Shown in pieces: positions 43,686 through 52,500 of a stretch of DNA of 64,000 bases. The position numbers were made by a program, and so were the translations under genes. Below the pieces are notes generated by a model. It searched no databases. It worked only from the letters and a program-made list of their open reading frames with translations, and had not been told where the DNA came from. Within the stretch, counting starts at the first letter, position 1; each line of letters opens with the position of its first letter. Origin of the DNA: Chryseobacterium aahli (GTDB lineage Bacteria; Bacteroidota; Bacteroidia; Flavobacteriales; Weeksellaceae); NCBI RefSeq assembly GCF_022699665.1, contig NZ_JALDNB010000011.1, forward strand, positions 62,001 through 126,000, written 5' to 3'.

Positions 43686-44320
43686 TGAATTACAGAATCA
43701 TATTCTTTCTCCTTGTTCTTCCGTTTTTTGGGTTTAGCCAAAAGACAAAACTCGATATGAAAAGTATTGAGAAGAATCTCAATAATCCCAAGTCGCCTTA
43801 TAATTACGAAAAGCTTATTTTTAAATTTAAAGGTCTTCCAAAATCTCTCGACAGTATAGAAGCACAGCATTTATATTACGGCAGAAATTTCAGAAAAGAT
43901 AAAGTTTCCCAGATGGGAGACGAGTTCAAAGGTTTAGCGGAAGCTTTTAAAAGCGGTAATTTTGAAGAATGCATCAGACTTGGGAAAATTCTTTATGCAA
44001 AAGATCCTACCAATCTCGATGTCATTCTCATTATGCTTCGTTCTTATGATCAGAAGAAAGATGTAAGCAATTTTTCGCATCATATTGCACAGTTAAGGCT
44101 TCTTACCGAAGCTATTAAAAGTTCAGGAGACGGAAAATCTGAGAAAACCGCATTTAAAGTGAACAGTGTGGGGGACGAATATATCTTCCTCAATGTGATG
44201 AATATCGGACAGGATTACACACGAGGTTCTAAAACTTTGCAAGATGGCGTGGTCGACGTTTGGGAAAAGGGAGATACCAAAATTTATATCAAAATACTTT
44301 ATTTAGACTTAATTTTTTAA
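43685..44320 (+). CDS. DUF4919 family protein
   Basis: 211 residues. A probable signal peptide (1-18, PFFGFSQ) precedes the conserved-looking NLNNPKSPYNYEKLIFKF, LYYGRNF and GKILYAKDPTNLDVI segments seen in DUF4919 proteins. A single TPR-like helix pair sits in the middle and a beta-rich end follows (GDEYIFLNVMNIGQDYTRG). The function is unknown. It is translationally coupled to hflX (TAATG overlap) and precedes the Na+/H+ antiporter gene by 10 bases. Confidence 0.72.
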   Translation: MNYRIIFFLLVLPFFGFSQKTKLDMKSIEKNLNNPKSPYNYEKLIFKFKGLPKSLDSIEAQHLYYGRNFRKDKVSQMGDEFKGLAEAFKSGNFEECIRLGKILYAKDPTNLDVILIMLRSYDQKKDVSNFSHHIAQLRLLTEAIKSSGDGKSEKTAFKVNSVGDEYIFLNVMNIGQDYTRGSKTLQDGVVDVWEKGDTKIYIKILYLDLIF

Positions 44321-44330
44321 AACAAATTCA

Positions 44331-45617
44331 TTGGAATTATATTATTCATTTTCAGCGCTCATCGTACTGGCATCCATTTTTGCATATATCAACTACAGAT
44401 TTTTGAAACTTCCGAGCACCATCGGGATTATGGTTATTGCCATCGTGGTATCTATCATTTTGGTTTTATTTGGTAAAGATTTCCTTCCAAAAACATTCGG
44501 TCATCTGAATGATTTGATGAACAGTATCGATTTTACCGAAGTTCTGATGGGAGCGATGCTAAACTTTCTTCTTTTCGCAGGGGGAATTCATATTAATATT
44601 AATGATTTAAAAGAACAGTTCCGTCCCGTCCTCATATTTTCAACGGCAGGTGTCATCATTTCAACCTTTATCGTAGGTTTTGGGATGTTCTATCTGTTGC
44701 CTTTGGTTGGTTTAAAAATTCCTTTTATTTACTGTCTGGTGTTTGGAGCATTGATTTCTCCTACAGACCCGGTTGCGGTTTTAAGTGTTTTAAAACAAGC
44801 TAATATTTCAAAATCATTAGAAACAAAAATTGCTGGGGAATCATTATTTAACGACGGTATGGCAGTTGTAGTTTTTACAGTAGTGTTGCAACTTGCAATA
44901 GGAAGTGAGGTAGATTTGGGAATAGAAAATATTACGATTTTATTAATGAAAGAAGCTGGTGGCGGACTGCTCTTAGGTGTTCTTTTAGGTTGGATAACTT
45001 CAAGGTTAATGCGTGAAGTCGATGATTATATTATTTCAGTTTTGGTGACATTGGCTGTTGTAATGGGCGGTTATCTTGTAGCAAGACAGATGCATGTTTC
45101 CGGACCGTTGACGATGGTTGCTGCTGGGTTATTCATGGGTAATTTTAATGTTAAATTTAAAATGAAATCGGTCACTCAGGATTATCTGATTAAATTCTGG
45201 GAACTTATTGATGAAATTCTGAATGCCGTTCTATTCCTTTTCATCGGGTTTGAATTGTTGATGATTAAAAACTTAAACCATTATGTAATTCCTGGATTAC
45301 TAGCAATTGTCGTGGTTTTGGTAGCAAGGTTTATTTCGATTTGGGGACCTACAAAATTTATGTCTTTCAGAACGAGGTTTAGTCCGCAGACGATAAAAGT
45401 CTTATTTTGGGGAGGTATTCGTGGCGGTGTTTCCATTGCTTTGGCTATGTCTATCCCGAAAAACGAATACAGCAATGCTATTTTAAGTATTACTTACTGT
45501 GTGGTTGTGTTTTCTATTATTGTTCAGGGACTTACGATTGCAAAAGTTGCTAATCCTAAGCAAATTGAGATAGAAGAGCAAGAATTAGAAAGTATTGCTT
45601 TAGAAGAAAGTCATTAA
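44331..45617 (+). CDS. Sodium:proton antiporter, CPA1 family
   Basis: 428 residues with about 12 membrane helices. The CPA1 signatures are visible: FGALISPTDPVAVLSVLKQ, the ion-binding AGESLFNDGMAVVVFTV segment with its Asp, and FWGGIRGGVSIALAMSIP. The start codon is a TTG at 44331. The next ATG lies about 33 codons in and would remove the first helix, so TTG is preferred. It exchanges Na+ (or K+) for H+ across the inner membrane for pH and salt balance. It is part of the hflX operon. Confidence 0.9.
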   Translation: MELYYSFSALIVLASIFAYINYRFLKLPSTIGIMVIAIVVSIILVLFGKDFLPKTFGHLNDLMNSIDFTEVLMGAMLNFLLFAGGIHININDLKEQFRPVLIFSTAGVIISTFIVGFGMFYLLPLVGLKIPFIYCLVFGALISPTDPVAVLSVLKQANISKSLETKIAGESLFNDGMAVVVFTVVLQLAIGSEVDLGIENITILLMKEAGGGLLLGVLLGWITSRLMREVDDYIISVLVTLAVVMGGYLVARQMHVSGPLTMVAAGLFMGNFNVKFKMKSVTQDYLIKFWELIDEILNAVLFLFIGFELLMIKNLNHYVIPGLLAIVVVLVARFISIWGPTKFMSFRTRFSPQTIKVLFWGGIRGGVSIALAMSIPKNEYSNAILSITYCVVVFSIIVQGLTIAKVANPKQIEIEEQELESIALEESH

Positions 45618-45631
45618 TTGTTTGTTAATCA

Positions 45632-46351
45632 ATGAGTACAATACTTAAAGAAATCAAAGAATCACTAGCTGTTTTATCCATTCCGGAAAAGGCAGCTTTT
45701 TTTCCTAAATTTTTTAAGACAGGAAAAGGAGAATATGGTGAAGGAGATTTATTTTTAGGTGTAACAGTTCCTGATCAAAGGTCTGTTGCCAAAGAATTTT
45801 ATTCAAAAATTAGTTTAAAAGAATTAAGCGAATTGATTTCTTCACCTTATCACGAGCATCGACTCACAGCTCTGCTGATGCTGATTTTTAAATTTGAAAA
45901 AACAAAAGACCAGGCTGTAAAAGATGAGGTTGTAGAATTTTATCTCAGTCATCTTCCGCATATCAATAATTGGGATCTGGTGGACACGAGTTGTTATAAG
46001 GTTTTAGGTCGATACGCATTTGAAAATCAAAAAGAAAGCCTTTTAAAAGAGCTTTCAAAATCTGACCAGATGTGGTATAAAAGAATTGCCGTTGTAGGAA
46101 CGATGTATTATGTGAAAAAAGGTTCTTTTGAATTAACTAAAGAATTTGTAACTCAAAATTTACATCATCCACACGACTTGATGCACAAAGCCAACGGATG
46201 GCTTTTACGAGAAATGGGAAACAAAAATGAGGCGGAACTCATCGATTATCTAAACAAATATTACAAAGAAATGCCAAGAACCTGCCTCAGATATGCGATT
46301 GAAAAATTAGATGAAGAGTTAAGGCAAGATTATTTGAAAGGCAGAATTTAA
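45632..46351 (+). CDS. AlkD-like DNA alkylation repair protein
   Basis: 239 residues, a single HEAT-like repeat protein. It starts 15 bases after the antiporter stop. The AlkD pocket residues appear to be present: W114 and D118 in INNWDLVD, R151 in MWYKRIAVV, and W190 in HKANGWLLREMG. These correspond in spacing to W109/D113/R148/W187 of Bacillus AlkD, a glycosylase for bulky cationic N3/N7-alkyl purines. The opening (VPDQRSVAKEFY) also matches the family. It is the fourth gene of the operon, and links to the neighbours are probably only transcriptional. Confidence 0.88.
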   Translation: MSTILKEIKESLAVLSIPEKAAFFPKFFKTGKGEYGEGDLFLGVTVPDQRSVAKEFYSKISLKELSELISSPYHEHRLTALLMLIFKFEKTKDQAVKDEVVEFYLSHLPHINNWDLVDTSCYKVLGRYAFENQKESLLKELSKSDQMWYKRIAVVGTMYYVKKGSFELTKEFVTQNLHHPHDLMHKANGWLLREMGNKNEAELIDYLNKYYKEMPRTCLRYAIEKLDEELRQDYLKGRI

Positions 46352-46364
46352 AATAAACTAAAAC

Positions 46365-47033
46365 ATGAAAATTTTTCTCAAGCGGTTGCTGTTATTGCTC
46401 CCTGTTTTATTGCTGACAAGCTGTTTTGATATTTTAGATAAAGTCAATGTAAAAGCTGACGGAAGCGGTGAGTACTCGCTTATCCTGAATGCAAGTAAAA
46501 GCAAAACAAGATTGGCATCCATCTCAAAAATGGAAACCATAAACGGCAAAAAAGTTCCAAAAAAAGGTGAAATTGAGGCTAAAATCAACGAAGCAGCAAG
46601 AATTTTTAAAACCGTTCCGGGAATTTCCAACGTGAAAACTTCGATGGATTTTGATAATTACATCATTAAACTGAGCTGTAATTTCAAGAAAATTGAGAAT
46701 GTCAACGCTGGTTTAGAACAACTGAAAGCTAAAAATATTTTAGGTAAAATGATTCCGACCAATATTTACAGTCGCAATCCAAAAAATAAATCTTTCACCA
46801 GAAACAAAATCAACACGTTCAAAAGTGATTATGATAAACTGAGTGCAGCCGACAAAGAAGTTTTTAATAATGCTAAATATACCTCTGTTCTGCAGTTTGA
46901 AAATACAGTGAAATCTCAATCTAATAACTCATATCAGCTTTCGCCCAACAAAAAAGCGATGAAACTTGAGGGTAATATTTTAGATTTTATCCTTCAGAAA
47001 AAGCAGACCCAAAACACTATTTTATTCCAGTAA
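46365..47033 (+). CDS. Lipoprotein of unknown function
   Basis: 222 residues. The lipoprotein signal is clear (MKIFLKRLLLLLPVLLLTSC, C20). The mature protein has VNVKADGSGEYSLILNASKSK, a pattern of a beta-strand with K.DGSG also seen in other Bacteroidota lipoproteins, then mixed alpha/beta to the C-terminus. No enzyme motif is seen. It is 13 bases after the AlkD-like gene and 15 before the 684-residue envelope protein; the pair may work together because both are exported. Confidence 0.6.
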   Translation: MKIFLKRLLLLLPVLLLTSCFDILDKVNVKADGSGEYSLILNASKSKTRLASISKMETINGKKVPKKGEIEAKINEAARIFKTVPGISNVKTSMDFDNYIIKLSCNFKKIENVNAGLEQLKAKNILGKMIPTNIYSRNPKNKSFTRNKINTFKSDYDKLSAADKEVFNNAKYTSVLQFENTVKSQSNNSYQLSPNKKAMKLEGNILDFILQKKQTQNTILFQ

Positions 47034-47048
47034 TTCCACAAATTATAT

Positions 47049-49103
47049 ATGAAATCTCTATTTTTAAAAACACAGACTTTAGCTTATTTGCTTTTAGGTT
47101 TCGTTGTTGTTTTTGCACAAAACAGCATGAAAATTCCGCAGAATACTGCATTTTACATGGAAATCAACGGCAAACAGCTCAATAAAAAAATCGATTGGGA
47201 AAGATTCAACCCATTTTTGCAGGAAATCACCAAAGATAAAGGCAAAGACAAAAAACCGTCATGGAACGACTATTCTAAAACAGGAATAAAATATGACGCA
47301 ACCCAATATCATTACGGAACCTTTAATGATTCTGTTCAAAGCTATAATGCGCATTTTATTATTGATAATCAGGAAAAGTTTCAGGAATTCATTAATTCAA
47401 CCAAGAAAAAAGGGCTGGAGGTTTCTAAGAAAAGCAACTATTCTTACATCGATATTGACGACAATACATTCGTAGCTTGGAACGGAAATCGTGCCTATCT
47501 TACAATGATAAATTATAACAAACCGTCAAAAGATACCTGGACAGATTATAATGCAGCTGACAGCACCACTGTTGTTGTTGATAGTGCCGTTGCGGTTGTA
47601 GATAGTGCTGCGGCAGTTTATGAGGAAGAAGAAAAGCCTTTCGATTATAAAGAAGAAATTCAGTATTTGAAAGATGAGATTAAATATTTAAAAGAAAACA
47701 TCAAATCAAACAATGCCGATATTCTGAAATATCAAAAAGATATTAAATATCTTGAAAAACACCACAAATATCCTGCAGAAAAGGTAGAAACTAAAGTTGA
47801 TGATCAGAAAGATTATGATGAAATTGCCCCGCCTGCCTCTCAGGATGATTATGCAGAAGCAGAAGTTTATCCTTTAGATACGGATTATCAGAAAGAATTT
47901 GATTCTCTGCAATCAGAGAAATTTAAAATCGTTAAGAAATTTGCAGAAAATAATTTTGATAGATATTTCAGTTCAAATTTCGAGCTTGATGTTCCGAAGG
48001 AAATGTTGAACTTCAGAGATGCTAATTCTGATGTTTTTGTATACACTGATTACGGGAAAATCATGAACGAAGGTATATACGGAAAGATGTTCAGACGTGT
48101 TGGGTATACAGAGTTTCTTGAGAAAATGTACAATTCAAATTCTGCATACAATCTTTATTTCGATAAAGATAAAGTAAGACTTGTCAACAATATTCAGCAT
48201 AGAAATTCAGACATTCAGAAAAGCATTTCTGATGTTTACAGAGGCAAGAAAAACAAAAAACTAACCGCTTTAATTAGCGATAAAAGTGTAGGATATTATG
48301 CTATGAACGTCAACGGATACAAAACTTTTGACATGATGTACAGCTTTTTCCAAGACGCTGGAGAGAAGGAATATCAGAAAGAACTACAGTTGATGATGGA
48401 AACTATGAAAATCGTTCTGGATGAAGAAGCCATCGCTAAAATTGCACCCGGAAACGGAATTTTTGTTTTGAATGAACTGAAATCTAAAAAAGTAGATTAT
48501 ACCGACTACGATTACGATGATGATTATAACGAAAAAGAGGTGAAAAAGACCAAAGACGTGATGGTTCCTGATTTTACATTTGCTTTTGCAACAGAAAATG
48601 AAGGCTATTGGAAACGTGTTTTTGATGTTTTGACTACTAATAAAGATTTTGCTAAAAAGTTTACAAAAAACGGAAATATTTATACTTTCAAAGAAGGCAA
48701 AAGCAACGGATATCTTGATCAATTATATTTTACAGTAAAAGACGGAATTGTTTATCTGACAAGTTCTACAGAGAATCTGACCGCAAAAAATCAGTCATCA
48801 GCTTCGACCAAATGGATGAAAGATTCTGCGAAATATCCTTTGTCTGGAAGATTGGATATTCAAAAACTATTGGTTGGTCTAGAGCAGGAATTTAAAACCG
48901 TTTCTGAGAAAAAAACTTTGAATTCGATAAGAAAAAATGTGGGTGAAGTATATTTTAAAACTGAAGTGAAAGGTGAAAGTATTCAGACAGAGATGGATTA
49001 TAACATCAAAAATTCTTCGGAAAACAGCTTAATGTATTTCTTCGATTTGTTTGACGAAATTTTCAAAAATATGGAAGCTGACAAAAAGCCACAGACACTT
49101 TAG
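47049..49103 (+). CDS. Large exported protein of unknown function (DUF4836-like)
   Basis: 684 residues. Signal peptide about 1-23 (GFVVVFAQN). The N-terminal part, IPQNTAFYMEINGKQLNKKIDW, resembles the opening of DUF4836-type proteins. A highly charged, coiled segment with many Glu, Asp and Lys occupies about 185-270 (EEIQYLKDEIKYLKENIKS). An acidic Tyr/Asp run lies near 480-500 (YTDYDYDDDYNE). A related protein with the same opening pattern (YIPENADVVVVVDVKK) is encoded at 49245. It is the last gene of the hflX operon, and no function can be assigned. Confidence 0.55.
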   Translation: MKSLFLKTQTLAYLLLGFVVVFAQNSMKIPQNTAFYMEINGKQLNKKIDWERFNPFLQEITKDKGKDKKPSWNDYSKTGIKYDATQYHYGTFNDSVQSYNAHFIIDNQEKFQEFINSTKKKGLEVSKKSNYSYIDIDDNTFVAWNGNRAYLTMINYNKPSKDTWTDYNAADSTTVVVDSAVAVVDSAAAVYEEEEKPFDYKEEIQYLKDEIKYLKENIKSNNADILKYQKDIKYLEKHHKYPAEKVETKVDDQKDYDEIAPPASQDDYAEAEVYPLDTDYQKEFDSLQSEKFKIVKKFAENNFDRYFSSNFELDVPKEMLNFRDANSDVFVYTDYGKIMNEGIYGKMFRRVGYTEFLEKMYNSNSAYNLYFDKDKVRLVNNIQHRNSDIQKSISDVYRGKKNKKLTALISDKSVGYYAMNVNGYKTFDMMYSFFQDAGEKEYQKELQLMMETMKIVLDEEAIAKIAPGNGIFVLNELKSKKVDYTDYDYDDDYNEKEVKKTKDVMVPDFTFAFATENEGYWKRVFDVLTTNKDFAKKFTKNGNIYTFKEGKSNGYLDQLYFTVKDGIVYLTSSTENLTAKNQSSASTKWMKDSAKYPLSGRLDIQKLLVGLEQEFKTVSEKKTLNSIRKNVGEVYFKTEVKGESIQTEMDYNIKNSSENSLMYFFDLFDEIFKNMEADKKPQTL

Positions 49104-49140
49104 GAGGTTTTGTGGCTAAAATGAAGTTTTTCAAAAGGAG

Positions 49141-49191
49141 CGGGCTTTAGCCCGTTTTCAAAATTTGTAATCATATTGGGCTTCAGCCAAA
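49141..49191. repeat. Pair of small palindromes (REP-like) after the 684-residue gene
   Basis: CGGGCTTTAGCCCG (49141-49154) is an almost perfect 14-base palindrome followed by TTTTC. TTGGGCTTCAGCCAA (49177-49191) is a related hairpin with one bulged base. Such GGGCTnnAGCCC hairpins recur between genes in Bacteroidota. The first may also act as a weak terminator of the operon. Confidence 0.7.
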
Positions 49192-49244
49192 ACCTATGAT
49201 TTTATCAATCAGGATTCGGGTTTATAATATTTTAAAGGAAATTC

Positions 49245-50471
49245 ATGAAGAAAAAATATATTGCTCTTATTATCACAGTTCTGCTTTCGGTTGGCGTTTA
49301 TTTTCTGTTTTTCCATAAAGATAAAAACTTAAAATACATTCCCGAAAATGCAGATGTTGTGGTTGTAGTCGATGTTAAAAAAGCGACAAGACAATATATT
49401 TCCAGCTTTTTGATGTATCCTTCAAAATGGTTTGAAGAGGGTGAAAAAAATGACAAGAAAATTTCCATTTCAGATTCGGGTTTGAAAATTCCGGACTTTC
49501 TTCAGATTTTTCATTTAAAAAGCACTAAAATTTCTGAGTGGTATACCATTTTTGAAATCAACGATAAAGTAAAGTTTTCGACATTTTTAAAAGAACGAAA
49601 ACTCATATCTTATGGAAAAGATTTATTTAAAAATAACCAGCTTTTTATAAAAATTGAAGGTGGAAAATGTATCGTCGGAACATCAGATTTAAATTTTAAA
49701 AACATCGGAAAACCATTTTTTCAAAAATTTAGAAATAAAGTTTTGAATGCAGATTCTTTTACAAGTGAAGGTTTGGGGAGTGTTTCTTTTATTTCAGAAT
49801 TGCGAACCCAGAACTTTTCAATTCATTTAAAAGACGATGAAATTGAAATAAAAAATGAACAGAATTCTTCCAATTTCGAATCATTGATTTCAGATTTAAA
49901 TAAGAAAACACAGTTTTTGAATGTAGAATTGAATTCGGAAAATATTAAAAAAATAAGTTCTGTTTTTAAAGAAAATAGTACAGATTCTGCATCGATTAAT
50001 CATTTGAAAATGAGCGCAAATCTTGCGGAAGTGAATGATACGATTGTCAGTTATGGCTACGACGATCAATTTAACGAAATTGAAAAAATCAGTTATCAGA
50101 AAATCGTTCAACCCAATTATGAAATTTTGCTTCAAACTTCAAATCCCGATAAAACCTGGAATTATTTCCAGCAAAAAAAATGGATCAATGCACAAAATCA
50201 GTTTACAGCAATTCCATTTCAACCCAATTTGATTAGCAAAAGCAAGAATCAGCTTTCTATAAAATCTACGCAAAAAGCTGTGAAATTGAGTGAAACCAAA
50301 AATCAAAACTATGTTTTCATCAAAAACAATCCTTTGCTTTTTTCTTCATTTAAAACTTTAAATAATCCGATTTTTAAAGACGTTGAATATCTTTTCTATG
50401 GAAATAAAAATCAGGATTATACGTTGAAATTTAAATTCAAAAAAGAAATATATCCACTCATTCTAAGATAA
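49245..50471 (+). CDS. Exported or membrane-anchored protein of unknown function
   Basis: 408 residues. An N-terminal hydrophobic segment (about 4-23, IALIITVLLSVGVYFLFF) without an obvious cleavage site suggests a membrane anchor. The next part, YIPENADVVVVVDVKKATRQY, matches the opening of the 684-residue neighbour, so the two appear to be distant paralogues. The remainder is mixed alpha/beta without motifs. The DUF6122 gene starts 6 bases after its stop codon. No function is proposed. Confidence 0.55.
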   Translation: MKKKYIALIITVLLSVGVYFLFFHKDKNLKYIPENADVVVVVDVKKATRQYISSFLMYPSKWFEEGEKNDKKISISDSGLKIPDFLQIFHLKSTKISEWYTIFEINDKVKFSTFLKERKLISYGKDLFKNNQLFIKIEGGKCIVGTSDLNFKNIGKPFFQKFRNKVLNADSFTSEGLGSVSFISELRTQNFSIHLKDDEIEIKNEQNSSNFESLISDLNKKTQFLNVELNSENIKKISSVFKENSTDSASINHLKMSANLAEVNDTIVSYGYDDQFNEIEKISYQKIVQPNYEILLQTSNPDKTWNYFQQKKWINAQNQFTAIPFQPNLISKSKNQLSIKSTQKAVKLSETKNQNYVFIKNNPLLFSSFKTLNNPIFKDVEYLFYGNKNQDYTLKFKFKKEIYPLILR

Positions 50472-50477
50472 AACAAA

Positions 50478-50816
50478 ATGTGTCCTCCTGAAATTGCTCT
50501 CCTAAAAACATGTACGCATTACTTTCTGCATTTGGCCTTTCCTGCAATTATTGCCTTTGTTTTTTATCGTAGTCAGTGGAAAAAAACGTATTTAATTCTT
50601 TTGGCAACAATGCTGGTCGATCTTGATCATTTGTTTGCGGATCCTGTTTTTGATCCGAACAGAATGAGCGTTGGGTTTCATTTTTTACATTCTTATTATG
50701 CCATTGCGGTGTATTTTTTGCTGTTGTTTTTTAAAGGAAATTTAAGAATAATTGGCATCGGATTACTGTTTCACATGTTGACAGATGTTCAGGATTTTGA
50801 GCTATGGTGTCATTAA
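50478..50816 (+). CDS. DUF6122 family membrane protein
   Basis: 112 residues with three or four membrane helices. Histidine/aspartate-rich motifs recur in this family: THYFLHLAFP, MLVDLDHLFADPVFDPNRM, FHFLHSYYAIAVY and LLFHMLTDVQD. The spacing of His and Asp at helix ends suggests a metal site, as in other membrane-bound metal-dependent hydrolases, but that is inference. It is in a probable operon with the gene before (6-base gap) and 65 bases before the Ca2+/H+ antiporter gene. Confidence 0.7.
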   Translation: MCPPEIALLKTCTHYFLHLAFPAIIAFVFYRSQWKKTYLILLATMLVDLDHLFADPVFDPNRMSVGFHFLHSYYAIAVYFLLLFFKGNLRIIGIGLLFHMLTDVQDFELWCH

Positions 50817-50881
50817 AATATTATTAATATTTTCTTTTAATAATTGAGTTTTCATAGATTTTTTGTATTTTAGAGACACTT

Positions 50882-51952
50882 ATGAAGCTAAAAGAATTCT
50901 TACACTACACATATGTTTTTCCTGTCTTAGCGGTAATCTATTACTTCACCGGATTGATGGGAACTGGCACAATTTCAGACATTGTTGCGGGTATTTTGTT
51001 AACCGGAAGTGTGCTTTCTGCTGTACATCATGCTGAAGTTGTAGCACATAAAGTAGGAGAGCCTTATGGTACAATCATTCTGGCACTTTGTATCACGATT
51101 ATAGAAGTTGCCTTGATTGTGTCGCTGATGGTTGCGGGTGGTGACCAAGCAATTACTTTAGCTCGAGATACGGTTTTTGCGGCTGTAATGATTATTCTGA
51201 ACGGTATCATTGGTATTTGTATTTTGGTGGGTGGTGTTAAGTATTTCGAGCAGTATTTTGCCCGTACTTCTGCAACGACTTATCTTGTGAGTATTGTTTC
51301 AATTCTTGTGATAACATTAGTTCTTCCCAATTTCACTTCAAGCGTCAACGGACCTTATTATAATAATGCACAGTTGGTTTTTGTATCAATTGCCTGTCTT
51401 GTGATTTACGGAGTTTTTCTGATGGTTCAGACGGTAAGACACAGAAGTTATTTTGTGCCCGCTGATGGTAATGGCGAAGCGTATTTTGTTCCGAATAAAA
51501 TACAGACGATTATCAGCTTTGTATTTTTGGTAATTTGTCTTGTGATTGTCGTATTATTGGCAAAAGGCCTTTCAAAAACAATCGAAGATGTGGTACAGAG
51601 TATGGGAGCGCCTAAGTCTCTGGTAGGAGTTATTATTGCAGGAGTTGTATTGCTTCCGGAAGGTCTTGCGGCCATCCGTGCGGCGAGAAATAATCAGATA
51701 CAATCGAGTTTAAATTTAGCTTTAGGATCAGCTTTAGCAAGTATCGGATTAAGTATTCCGGCTATCTCTGCGGTGAGTATTATGTATGATATTCCTTTGG
51801 TTTTGGGGCTTGATAAGAAAGATATTATTCTTTTAACCTTATCGGTATTTATCGTGATGTTGTCTTTAAGCCGAGGAAAAACCAATGTTTTATACGGAAC
51901 AGTTCTTTTAGTGAATTTAGCAGCTTATATCTTTACGGTAATCGTACCTTAA
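50882..51952 (+). CDS. Calcium:proton antiporter (ChaA type)
   Basis: 356 residues with about 11 membrane helices. It carries two CaCA repeats: VVAHKVGEPYGTIILALCITIIEVALIVSLM in the first and VGVIIAGVVLLPEGLAAIRAARNN in the second. The Glu residues of these repeats are the ion-binding sites of the family. ChaA exports Ca2+ (also Na+ or K+ in some) in exchange for H+ at the inner membrane. The gene ends just before the convergent globin gene; no terminator hairpin was seen in the 25-base gap. Confidence 0.88.
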   Translation: MKLKEFLHYTYVFPVLAVIYYFTGLMGTGTISDIVAGILLTGSVLSAVHHAEVVAHKVGEPYGTIILALCITIIEVALIVSLMVAGGDQAITLARDTVFAAVMIILNGIIGICILVGGVKYFEQYFARTSATTYLVSIVSILVITLVLPNFTSSVNGPYYNNAQLVFVSIACLVIYGVFLMVQTVRHRSYFVPADGNGEAYFVPNKIQTIISFVFLVICLVIVVLLAKGLSKTIEDVVQSMGAPKSLVGVIIAGVVLLPEGLAAIRAARNNQIQSSLNLALGSALASIGLSIPAISAVSIMYDIPLVLGLDKKDIILLTLSVFIVMLSLSRGKTNVLYGTVLLVNLAAYIFTVIVP

Positions 51953-51977
51953 TTTTTAACCCAAAATTCCGAATCAC

Positions 51978-52358
51978 TTAAAGTTTTCTTGCCATTTCCA
52001 TTTTGTAAGCCATCAGATTGGCGATGTTTTCTGACTTTGTAATCGCCATATCAGCATTTTGACCTGTGAAATTTTCTTCAATAGTTTGTTTCCACAGTTT
52101 TAACCATTGTGCAAAATGATGCTTTTCCATCGCTTCCAATTGGTTGATAGGGAAATGTACGGCCATCGGATTTCCTTTATAGCTCATTTGTCCGAATAAA
52201 ATAGTCTCCCAAAAAGAATACATTTTTGGTAAATGTTTTTGAAAATCAACTTTTATAATGTCTTTAAAGAAGAAACCAATCGTTTCATCTTGCACAACTT
52301 TATCATAAAATGAATTCACAAGCAACTCTATATCTTCTCTCGATTCTAAATTTTTCAT
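51978..52358 (-). CDS. Group III truncated haemoglobin
   Basis: 126 residues, the length of truncated globins. The N-terminal helix LVNSFYDKVVQDETIGFFF and the KHLPKMYSFWETILFG segment with W50 fit group III (trHbP). The proximal haem His is in EKHHFAQWLKLW, most probably H81. Group III globins are linked with nitrosative or oxygen chemistry, but their role is not settled. A TAAATTTG -7-like box lies at 52395-52402 on the minus strand. The KirBac channel gene diverges from it. Confidence 0.85.
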   Translation of the reverse strand: MKNLESREDIELLVNSFYDKVVQDETIGFFFKDIIKVDFQKHLPKMYSFWETILFGQMSYKGNPMAVHFPINQLEAMEKHHFAQWLKLWKQTIEENFTGQNADMAITKSENIANLMAYKMEMARKL

Positions 52359-52394
52359 TTCAGATGTATTTAATTGGAACTAAAAATTATACAT

Positions 52395-52402
52395 CAAATT
52401 TA
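52395..52402 (-). promoter_or_regulatory. Candidate -7 box of the globin gene
   Basis: TAAATTTG on the minus strand matches TAnnTTTG and lies 37 bases upstream of the start codon. Near the -33 position only TTC is found instead of TTG, so support is partial. Confidence 0.45.
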
Positions 52403-52435
52403 GTTTAATTCTAAATCTAAAAGAAGATCGTACGC

Positions 52436-52470
52436 TTGATAAGATTCATAAAAACAATATTTTATCTTTG
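52436..52470 (+). promoter_or_regulatory. Candidate promoter of the Kir-type channel gene
   Basis: TATCTTTG (52463-52470) fits TAnnTTTG, and a TTG lies at 52436-52438. The spacing of 24 bases is longer than the usual 19-20, so the -33 assignment is uncertain. Confidence 0.45.
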
Positions 52471-52500
52471 TAAATTCTTTTATCTTTTTAAAGTTAAAAA

